64,000 bases of DNA from Nitrospirales bacterium (GTDB lineage: Bacteria > Nitrospirota > Nitrospiria > Nitrospirales > UBA8639). The stretch covers positions 59,352-123,351 of the forward strand of contig JALDRK010000008.1 of NCBI GenBank assembly GCA_031315915.1. Direction: 5' to 3'. Position 1 is the stretch's first letter; each line of letters starts with the position of its first letter. The position numbers and the translations under genes are program-made. Below are positions 57,132 to 64,000 of this stretch, one piece after another. The notes beneath the pieces are model-generated. The model did no database searches. It saw only the letters and a list, made by a program, of their open reading frames with translations, and had not been told where the DNA came from.

Positions 57132-58196
57132 TCAGAACCGGTAAGTTGGCGTGACGACGAAAAGATACCCACCGTGCCAGTCGGTCCCGAAGTCCAGGAC
57201 CGCTCCGAACTCTTTCGTGATGGCAAGATTGGCTCCAAAGTCCGTCATCCAGGGATAAATCGGGCCTTGATCGGCTTCGAATTCGATCCGGCCGACACCC
57301 GGCACATCCGCATGACCCTTGGCCGTGTTGGTGGTTTCCCAGTAGCCTTGGCCAATCCACACCTGCAAGGGAACATCACGCAGCTTGGTTTGATAGCCGG
57401 CCCGGATCGTAGCGATGAATGCCTTAAAACGGTCATCGAAGCCCATGTCGGTCTGGGTATAGTTGGCGTCTCCCACAAAAAAGAAATCCCGGTAACCTCC
57501 GACTAGCGTCATGCCCCCGCCGCCGACAAAGCCTTCCAGGTGTGTCTTAATGTTTTTGGTGAATTCAAAGTCTCCGGGAATGGGGCCGGGTCTGGTGACC
57601 GTGATGTCGGCGCGGATCGTGGTTTCATTATTGACATACCCTGCAAGGAAATAGACGTTCAGGAACGGGAGTAACCAGGCATCCAATTTCACATTGGCGT
57701 TGAACACCGTGCTGGTGGTGCCGAAGTTCACGAATCGCTTCACGGATTGAGGGCGAGCGCCGTTCACACCCACGCGCACGTCCGTGACATCGATGTCACG
57801 GTTCACCAGCCCGGTAAACACGGCACCGATGCCGAAAGGAAGCGGCAGTCGATAGCCGCGCTTGGTGGCCTCTTCCGCCATGAGCGGCAGAAATGACGAC
57901 CAGCGTTTTTTCTCGGGCATCTTCGTGGGAGTTGCTTCAAAGGACGACAGTGCGGCTTCGGTCTTGGCAAGCAACAATGGGGGCGCTTCGAATTGATGGC
58001 TAGTCGCCGCAGCCGGTTTCGGAGGCCCCAGTCGGACGGCCGGAGAAACTGGAGCACACGTCATTGGCCTGGGACACGATCCGATACGATCAGAGGATTG
58101 CCGGGCATGAGAAAATGGTTCCGGATTGGTCACAAGAATCACAATGAACACCGTAGCAATTACGCACGGTATTCCCTTACGCATTGCCTTGGTCAT
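57132..58196 (-). CDS. Outer-membrane beta-barrel protein, 354 aa
   Basis: The chosen ATG at 58196 begins a signal peptide (AMRKGIPCVIATVFIVILV); ATGs at 58241 and 58184 are alternatives. A disordered Pro/Ala region spans about residues 50-100. Then a barrel follows with GIGAVFTGLVNRDIDVTDVR, GFVGGGGMTLVGGYRDFFFV and RAGYQTKLRDVPLQVWIGQ, ending in a strand with terminal Phe (FVVTPTYRF), the usual barrel-assembly signal. Substrate unknown. Confidence 0.8.
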   Translation of the reverse strand: MTKAMRKGIPCVIATVFIVILVTNPEPFSHARQSSDRIGSCPRPMTCAPVSPAVRLGPPKPAAATSHQFEAPPLLLAKTEAALSSFEATPTKMPEKKRWSSFLPLMAEEATKRGYRLPLPFGIGAVFTGLVNRDIDVTDVRVGVNGARPQSVKRFVNFGTTSTVFNANVKLDAWLLPFLNVYFLAGYVNNETTIRADITVTRPGPIPGDFEFTKNIKTHLEGFVGGGGMTLVGGYRDFFFVGDANYTQTDMGFDDRFKAFIATIRAGYQTKLRDVPLQVWIGQGYWETTNTAKGHADVPGVGRIEFEADQGPIYPWMTDFGANLAITKEFGAVLDFGTDWHGGYLFVVTPTYRF

Positions 58197-58241
58197 ATTG
58201 GACGATACATGGCCCCCGTCATGGTATCGCGTGGTGGCCAT

Positions 58242-58666
58242 TGCTACTTGGTTGCCTTCTGATCTTACACGCCGGTGTTTTCCAAAGCACTGATCGGATC
58301 TAATTGGGACCGTTCACCCTCCTATGCGCTTATGCGCGACTACCCCGTCGGAATCGCTACCGCTACATGAAGCTTGGCATTGCGGCAATCAATTCTCCTA
58401 AACCGGGGAGTCGGTACGTACAAAGCCTTGAACTTTATCAGGGAGAGATTCTCAGAATAACGAATAGCCCGACTGAGTTCAATGTACGGCGGAAACCGCG
58501 TTTTTCTCGTGCCAAGGAATTCTTCGTTCTGCTATATTTTCGCCGGCCCAAACCAGTTTGATTGACATTTCTTCAAAACCTGTTCGATGGCTCATCGAGA
58601 ACCGCTATGTCCTCGTTGTCTATGGATGTCCCCGAAATGCTAAGTCAGAGACCAAGAATTCCTGTC
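58242..58666. other. Divergent intergenic region between two barrel genes
   Basis: It separates two divergent outer-membrane genes, so it should hold promoters for both. No box stands out. Confidence 0.3.
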
Positions 58667-59620
58667 ATGACCCATCTGCGTCGAGCGTTCGGTTTCGCGT
58701 TGTTACTATCGGTATTACACGTGCTTCATGTCGCTGCGGAGGAACGAGGGTTCATTCAAAAGACCATCGAAGATTTTGCGCAGAGCCGGATCGAGTTTCC
58801 CCGTGCACGATCGAATGTGCCGTTTACCCCCTTAGCGATCTTAGGCGCAGGTTACTACGATAACGCGAAAGTCCACGGCGACGGTCGCGGAATGTCCCTG
58901 AAGTATGATGTCACAACCGTTTATCAAGGCGCAGGGATTCCGTTTTTACTGGGAGAGCGGGACGTCCTGATCGTGGGTGAATATTTAAATCGATCGGAAT
59001 TTAACGTACGCAAATCATCAATCAACTCGTTTCACGTCACAAGCGTTGGGTTGCCCGTGGGGTGGTTGCGACAAGTCAATCCTGACTGGCAAGCCGCCGC
59101 CTTCTTCATGCCGTTGGCCAACTTCAGCTCCTTGGACAACGGGGAGTTGAGCTGGCAATACATGGGAGGCGCCTTCGGCCGTTACGTCCAGAACGAGCGT
59201 CTGTGGTGGGCATTCGGATTCTTTGCCGATATCGCGCCGGACGGGAACTTGTATCTCCCGTATCTTGGCGTATCCTGGTCGCTGAACGAGCACTGGACAT
59301 TCAGTTTCATCATGCCCTGGCCGGGGATCTACTATGCGCCGACGCCGGAATGGTTGCTCCGCCTGGGAGCATCCCCATCCGGATCTTCCTGGTCTGTCAA
59401 TAACGGAAACGGCAATGTCGCGTTAAACCTGGACGCCTGGGATTTCAGCCTGGGCATAGAGCGCCGAGTGATTTCGAATTTCTGGGCAAGCCTCGACGCA
59501 GGTGTCGGTGGAATGCGTGGATTGAGATTGTCCGGTTCGAAAATTGAAAATGTGGATTTTGACGTGGACTCCAGCTTGTATGTTGGATTGGCTCTGAAAT
59601 TCAGGCCATCGCTCGATTAA
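58667..59620 (+). CDS. DUF6268-like outer-membrane protein, 317 aa
   Basis: An ATG at 58667 starts a signal peptide (RRAFGFALLLSVLHVLHVAA); upstream in-frame ATGs at 58562, 58607 and 58622 exist. The mature part alternates as barrel strands, with YDVTTVYQGAGIPFLLGERD, SFHVTSVGLPVGW and WTFSFIMPWPGIYYAPTPEW. This resembles DUF6268-type proteins. The C-terminal strand LYVGLALKFRPSLD is barrel-like. Confidence 0.7.
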   Translation: MTHLRRAFGFALLLSVLHVLHVAAEERGFIQKTIEDFAQSRIEFPRARSNVPFTPLAILGAGYYDNAKVHGDGRGMSLKYDVTTVYQGAGIPFLLGERDVLIVGEYLNRSEFNVRKSSINSFHVTSVGLPVGWLRQVNPDWQAAAFFMPLANFSSLDNGELSWQYMGGAFGRYVQNERLWWAFGFFADIAPDGNLYLPYLGVSWSLNEHWTFSFIMPWPGIYYAPTPEWLLRLGASPSGSSWSVNNGNGNVALNLDAWDFSLGIERRVISNFWASLDAGVGGMRGLRLSGSKIENVDFDVDSSLYVGLALKFRPSLD

Positions 59621-59796
59621 CTCGTGTCGGAGTTTTCTAACCTTCTCTCTCCATAATAACCGTATCCATTTTCGTATGGACGCATTGGCAGCACGGTCAT
59701 CCTCCACTTCTTCCATTTTCCGATTGCATCATGCTTGAAAAATTCCCTTGAACAATATATGTTTTCATACCCGGTATTTGAAATGAGAGGAAATTT

Positions 59797-60369
59797 ATGA
59801 AAATAGCCAATTCTGTGCTTGTGATTGTTCCGATGTTGTTCTTTCTCCTGTCCGGATGTGCAGGTCCCAAAGGAGCGACACCCATTGAGAAGCGGGAAGC
59901 GGTTCGGACTATGACCCAGAACACCTTGGCGAAACTGTATGAATTGGAGCCCCAGGCCAAAGCAGATCTGAAGGCGGCGGTCGGATATGCCGTCTTCAGT
60001 AACACGGGAATCAACCTCTTGATGGTTTCCACCGGGAATGGGTGGGGCATCGCACACGATAATGAATCGGGAAAAGACATCTATATGAAAATGCTGTCGG
60101 CTGGTGTCGGGTTAGGCCTCGGCGTGAAAGATTTTCGGGGAGTGTTTGTTTTCTCCACACGGGAAGCCTTCTCCACCTTCGTGGAAACGGGATGGCAGGC
60201 CGGCGCTCAAGCGGATGTCGCGGCGAAGGGCGGGGAAAAAGGGGTGGCCGTGGCCGGCGCGATCGATGTGGGTCCAGGGGTAAAACTGTATCAGATCACG
60301 GAGAACGGACTGGCGCTTCAAGCCACTATTCAGGGAACGAAATACTGGAAGGACGAGGAGTTGAATTAA
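59797..60369 (+). CDS. SYLF/YSC84 domain lipoprotein, 190 aa
   Basis: The signal has lipobox LLSGC. The SYLF domain begins AKLYELEPQAKADLKAAVGY, continues AVFSNTGINLLMVSTGNGWG and GVGLGLGVKDFRGVFVFSTR, and ends LYQITENGLALQATIQGTKY. It is shorter than the SYLF protein at 35797 and lipid-anchored. Role unknown. Confidence 0.9.
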   Translation: MKIANSVLVIVPMLFFLLSGCAGPKGATPIEKREAVRTMTQNTLAKLYELEPQAKADLKAAVGYAVFSNTGINLLMVSTGNGWGIAHDNESGKDIYMKMLSAGVGLGLGVKDFRGVFVFSTREAFSTFVETGWQAGAQADVAAKGGEKGVAVAGAIDVGPGVKLYQITENGLALQATIQGTKYWKDEELN

Positions 60370-60532
60370 GGTTGAGGGCAGGGGTTACGACGCCTGCGTG
60401 TTTCAACCACAAAACCAAAATCCACGTGAGCTTGAAAATATTTTTTTCCATCCACTCATACTCCGTCCGGTACACCGAATGTATCCTTAGAGTCCATTCG
60501 TTTTCTACACTCCGTACAACCTAGGGTGGATT

Positions 60533-61069
60533 CACTCTTTGGGATACACAATGTTGGTCGTACCGATGGTGATAGTGAAGGGGAACGTCGTCTGGTCATA
60601 CTGGTCCAACTCCAGCTTTTCGGGTATCTTGTCGGTCAGATCATCGGCTTGACTCCAATCCTCCTCTTATATTGTAGAGTTCCCACATCTCCTTCTCGAG
60701 CGACCATTTTTTTATTCCTTCCGGCACTCCCCCAACCCACGGTTCAGGCGGACCCATGGCGTCGATAAACCGGCCATCATGATAAATCCCTCTGCCGGCC
60801 ATGATGTCGAAGAACTGCGTTGTGCGCCGATCATCGGCTTTCGCATCGCCGAAGGTGTAAACCAAGCTGATACCGTCGAATGAATCTTGTGGTACCCCGT
60901 TAACTTCACACGACGGAGCAATCCCGGTCAATTTGTAAATCGTCGGCACGATATCAACGACATGGTAAAATTGGAGCCGTGGAACGTTGTCGGCCTCGAT
61001 CCCCTTGGGCCATGCGACGGTCATGGGGTGGCGGGTGCCGCCAAAATGAGCGCCGACAAGTTTGAACGC
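60533..61069 (-). pseudogene. CSPTR-type sulfatase remnant, middle part only
   Basis: It begins directly after the stop of the CTAGR sulfatase with AFKLVGAHFGGTRHPMTVAW and continues VVDIVPTIYKLTGI, DGISLVYTFGDAK and RRTTQFFDIMAGRGIYHDG, matching the middle of the long sulfatases. One base insertion near 60672 changes frame after WELYNI; the family sequence goes on as EEDWSQADDLTDKIPEKL and then diverges before stopping at 60533. The N-terminal catalytic half is absent, so it is nonfunctional. Confidence 0.85.
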
Positions 61070-62599
61070 TTAGCGTACATTGGGCTCCATCATGTCACGC
61101 ATGATGTCATCGACATTAACGTCGAAGCTTGCCTGACGCGGAGGATATGCCTTAAAGGAGTTGAAGAAATTCTGGACAACCTTGATCGCCGGTGCGAGCG
61201 TCCACGACCGGTTCTCCTGCCATTCATCGAAGCCACGTGCCTCGTGAAAACGCTCGAACGGGTCGAGCTTAAGGTTTGTTATCAAGGGGGTGACTAGATC
61301 GTTCTTGACGCCATTAAACCACTTGTCCTGTTCCGTGAACAAAAATTTCCAGTCGGCGAAACGAACTCCGTGGAACTTGGTCTCCGTAAAGTAAAAGAAT
61401 TCGCGCCGCTTGGTCGGACCACTTGCTGTCAAGATATCGCTCTGGTCGTAGCCGTCCAGATGCACGCGGTACGCCAGATCGCCGATTTTGTGCCCGTCCA
61501 GGAACTGCTCTTTGAGGTTGGGTTGGCCGAGCTGGCCCATGATTGTCGGGACCCAGTCCTCCATCGTCATAAACTCACCCGTGGCGGATCCTTGCGGAAT
61601 GACGCCGGGCCATTTCACCACCATAGGCACACGGAATCCCCCTTCGTAACCACCGACACCCTTTTCACCCCGAAACGGCTGGTTGCCACCGTCGGGCCAA
61701 CTGTTCGAGGCTGCACCGTTATCGGTCGAAAACATCACCATGGTGTTGTCCGCGACGCCGAGCTCGTCCAGCAATTTAAGAAGCTCGCCCACATCGTCGT
61801 CGAGTTCCTTCATCCCATCGGCGTAAAGGCCATAACCTGTCACACCCTCATATTCCGGCGAAAGGTTGGTGCGGTAGTGCATGCGTGTGGTGTTGTGCCA
61901 AACAAAAAAGGGTTTTCCTGCCTTAACGGCATCACGAATGAATCGCAGGGACTCCACCAACACTTCTTGGTCGAGCGTGCGCTGCCGTTCTCGACCGAAT
62001 TTTCCTTTGTCCTCTATTTTCTGTTTGCCATTTTCCAAAGCCCAAGAATGAATGACGCCGCGCTGAGCAAACTGTTTGGCGACTTTCGGGTCTTTGGGAA
62101 AATCATATTGTTCTTCATACTCGCCGGCGTTTAAGTGGTAGAGAATGCCGAAAAATTCGTCGAAGCCGTGAGCAGTGGGTAAAAACTCGTCACGGTCACC
62201 CAAGTGATTCTTGCCGAACTGTCCCGTGGTGTAACCTAATGGTTTGAGCATCTCAGCTAAAGTCGGGTCTTCTTTTTGCAGACCAATGGGTGATCCCGGC
62301 AACCCTACCGTAGACAAACCAAGACGAATGGGATATTGACCCGTTATAAACGCGGAGCGACCTGCGGTACATGATGCCTGTGCGTAGTGATCCATGAATA
62401 TCATGCCTTCTTTGGCAATCCGGTCAATGTGTGGAGTTGACCCGCCCATCATTCCACGGTGATACGCGCTAATGTTCCACATTCCTACGTCGTCGCCCCA
62501 GATGACCAGAATGTTGGGCTTGTCGGAGGCCTCAACGATCGGTAAATGGAGCAGCATGGTCATGCACCATAGGAGAGTAAACAGTAGTGCCTTTCGCAT
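61070..62599 (-). CDS. Arylsulfatase, CTAGR-type, exported, 509 aa
   Basis: GGAGGAC lies before the ATG. The signal peptide ends near VEASDKP. Asp36-Asp37 in IWGDDVG are metal ligands, and Cys77 in SCTAGRSAF is the formylglycine site. GKNHLGDRDEFLPTAHGFDE and FSTDNGAASNSWPDGG follow. It is closely similar to the gene at 43235-44833 in order and length, with a helical tail ending DVNVDDIMRDMMEP. It lies between a broken and a long sulfatase gene on the same strand. Confidence 0.93.
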   Translation of the reverse strand: MRKALLFTLLWCMTMLLHLPIVEASDKPNILVIWGDDVGMWNISAYHRGMMGGSTPHIDRIAKEGMIFMDHYAQASCTAGRSAFITGQYPIRLGLSTVGLPGSPIGLQKEDPTLAEMLKPLGYTTGQFGKNHLGDRDEFLPTAHGFDEFFGILYHLNAGEYEEQYDFPKDPKVAKQFAQRGVIHSWALENGKQKIEDKGKFGRERQRTLDQEVLVESLRFIRDAVKAGKPFFVWHNTTRMHYRTNLSPEYEGVTGYGLYADGMKELDDDVGELLKLLDELGVADNTMVMFSTDNGAASNSWPDGGNQPFRGEKGVGGYEGGFRVPMVVKWPGVIPQGSATGEFMTMEDWVPTIMGQLGQPNLKEQFLDGHKIGDLAYRVHLDGYDQSDILTASGPTKRREFFYFTETKFHGVRFADWKFLFTEQDKWFNGVKNDLVTPLITNLKLDPFERFHEARGFDEWQENRSWTLAPAIKVVQNFFNSFKAYPPRQASFDVNVDDIMRDMMEPNVR

Positions 62600-62781
62600 T
62601 GGATAGTCCTCCGTTATTTTTGTAACGGCCTATACCAGATCGGCAAGGTGTAAGCCCGTTCCTGGATCGAGAAGACAAAGAAAACCAGGGTTCCACGGTT
62701 CTTGATTGATCATCTCCTCTCACGCTCGGTCGAAATCTTCACGATGGCCCTGATGCCCGTTCTCCTCGGGATCTCGATGGT

Positions 62782-64000
62782 TTATTGCTGCAGGGCGAAG
62801 GTTACTTTTTCGATCTTGCCCGTGAATTCGAATTTCCCTTTATTCTTATAGACAGGATCGACCGGCGTGATCGAATCGCGGCCGATCTCAAACGGTTCCA
62901 ATCCATGGCGGAAAATGGACCGTTTCAGTTGCCCTTCGCCGGCCGGTCGGTCATTCACAACGAGTTTCAAGATACCACCGCCCTCTTTCGACCCATCCGG
63001 CGTGAATTCGGTCTTGAGCGTGACTTTTCCCTCCGAGAGCGTGACCGTGCCTGGAATGGTGACATCGGCAATGTCGAAGAAGGTGTACCGGAAATGGGGT
63101 TTCCCGTCTTTGACATACAATGACCAGCCCGCAGAGAAGGCTCCGGCGCAGGCGATCACGCCCTCGGCTCCCCCCGTGGGGATAGTTAATTCTGCCGTGA
63201 TACGATGTCCCCGTGGAAAGAGTTGCGGCCCGACCGGTTCAGGCAGCCAGACGGTGTTGCCGTAATAGGTCCAGGTCGTTCTCGGCTCTCCTCCCACTCT
63301 GAGCTTGGGGTCGAACCGCTCGGCAAACCTCGGATCGAGCGGCAAGACGTTGTATTTTTGCGCTTCTTCAAGGAACAACGCCTGCAACTCTTTCAGCTTG
63401 TCGGGGTGTTTTGCGGCAAGGTCGTCCGCCTGGCTGAAGTCTTCTTCGATGTTGTATAGCTCCCAGGGAGCATTGAGGAAATCGCCGGAACGACTTTGCG
63501 TGTCCCATGGAACGCCGAAGTGGCTTGCGGCCACCCATCCGTCGTGATAGATCGCCCGGTTGGTGAACATTTCGAAATACTGCGTCGTCCGGCGACCTTT
63601 GGCCTCCCCGTTCTCGAAGGTGTACAGCATCGACGTCCCTTCGATGGGCTTCTGCGGAATGCCGTTCACGATCTTTGGTTCGGCGATGTGAGCGGCCTCC
63701 AAAATCGTCGGCACCACATCGATCACGTGGTGGAACTGGGTGCGGGTCTCACCACGAGCTGAAATTCCCTTGGGCCAATGTACGACCATGGGATTGCGGG
63801 TGCCGCCGAAGTGGCTGGCCACCTGTTTGGTCCACTGAAAAGGAGCATCCATTGCCCACGCCCACCCCACAGGCACATGAGGTTCACTCGACGGTCCGCC
63901 GATCTCGTCAAGGCGATTGATAGTGCTTTGAAGGCCGAGTTGGACGCCCAGCAGACTGGCGATTTCGCTGAACGTGCCTTCCAGCCCTCCTTCGGCACTC
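62782..64000 (-). CDS. Arylsulfatase, CSPTR-type, N-terminus beyond window
   Basis: The frame is open to the right edge, giving the C-terminal 405 residues. It starts SAEGGLEGTFSEIASLLGV and contains [40 protein letters not shown] and SADDLAAKHPDKLKEL-like WELYNIEEDFSQADDLAA. It ends with the C-terminal beta domain (GGILKLVVNDRPAGEGQLKR). The formylglycine motif lies outside the window, so activity cannot be judged, but the visible part is intact and like the copies at 1599 and 9305. Confidence 0.93.
   Translation of the reverse strand, partial: SAEGGLEGTFSEIASLLGVQLGLQSTINRLDEIGGPSSEPHVPVGWAWAMDAPFQWTKQVASHFGGTRNPMVVHWPKGISARGETRTQFHHVIDVVPTILEAAHIAEPKIVNGIPQKPIEGTSMLYTFENGEAKGRRTTQYFEMFTNRAIYHDGWVAASHFGVPWDTQSRSGDFLNAPWELYNIEEDFSQADDLAAKHPDKLKELQALFLEEAQKYNVLPLDPRFAERFDPKLRVGGEPRTTWTYYGNTVWLPEPVGPQLFPRGHRITAELTIPTGGAEGVIACAGAFSAGWSLYVKDGKPHFRYTFFDIADVTIPGTVTLSEGKVTLKTEFTPDGSKEGGGILKLVVNDRPAGEGQLKRSIFRHGLEPFEIGRDSITPVDPVYKNKGKFEFTGKIEKVTFALQQ

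Noticed and set aside
1..64000. CRISPR arrays, tRNA or rRNA genes
   Set aside because: No regularly spaced repeats, cloverleaf or rRNA-like sequence were seen by eye; a dedicated scan was not possible.

Overview
The window is chromosomal DNA from a Gram-negative bacterium with a typical outer membrane. About 45 genes are supported, and most of their products carry a signal peptide, a lipobox or membrane segments. They include beta-barrels, lipoproteins, sulfatases, mechanosensitive channels and an MCE transport operon. The family mix (DUF3604, DUF1254, cti, SYLF, PPK2, DUF4410, DUF2959) and moderately high GC would fit a Nitrospira-like or proteobacterial genome. There is no rRNA, tRNA or housekeeping marker here, so that placement is only a guess.

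Layout. 1-5.3 kb: an outer-membrane barrel running off the left edge, a decayed fragment, a CSPTR-type arylsulfatase and a membrane-anchored formylglycine-generating enzyme (FGE). 5.6-9 kb: a DUF3313 lipoprotein, a FadL-type porin and an unknown lipoprotein. 9.3-15.3 kb: a second CSPTR sulfatase downstream of pqiA-pqiA-pqiB-pqiC, in which pqiC is frameshifted. 15.4-19.3 kb: a PpiC/HupE/DUF3604 operon. 19.6-24.2 kb: lipoproteins, two tandem glycine-zipper genes, a dead IS4-type transposase and a Slp-like lipoprotein. 24.3-28.1 kb: three related barrel genes, one truncated, around an MltF-like lytic transglycosylase. 28.6-36.5 kb: DUF2959, DUF481-MscS, DUF502, fatty-acid cis/trans isomerase and SYLF. 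37-43 kb: a DUF4136 pseudogene, an AlgE-like porin, a periplasmic protein, a second MscS protein and a helical periplasmic protein. 43.2-45.9 kb: a CTAGR-type sulfatase and a HAD phosphatase. 46-48.4 kb: toxin-antitoxin remnants, then a TetR regulator and a globin-like gene that share an operator-like motif. 48.4-60.4 kb: small exported proteins, two DUF1254 proteins below an AraC regulator, PPK2, two more barrels and a SYLF lipoprotein. 60.5-64 kb: a broken sulfatase, a CTAGR sulfatase and a CSPTR sulfatase running off the right edge.

How the genes may work together. Five sulfatases need the formylglycine residue that the single FGE would install. All four visible sulfatase N-termini look like Sec signals, and the FGE is predicted to face the periplasm, so maturation may happen after export, as in the eukaryotic ER. 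FadL, AlgE-like and other barrels could admit sulfated or hydrophobic substrates. PqiABC, Cti, two MscS proteins and the transglycosylase point to envelope lipid traffic and stress resistance. A single coordinated pathway is inference. The sequence directly shows a dense block of envelope genes with repeated gene duplication and decay.
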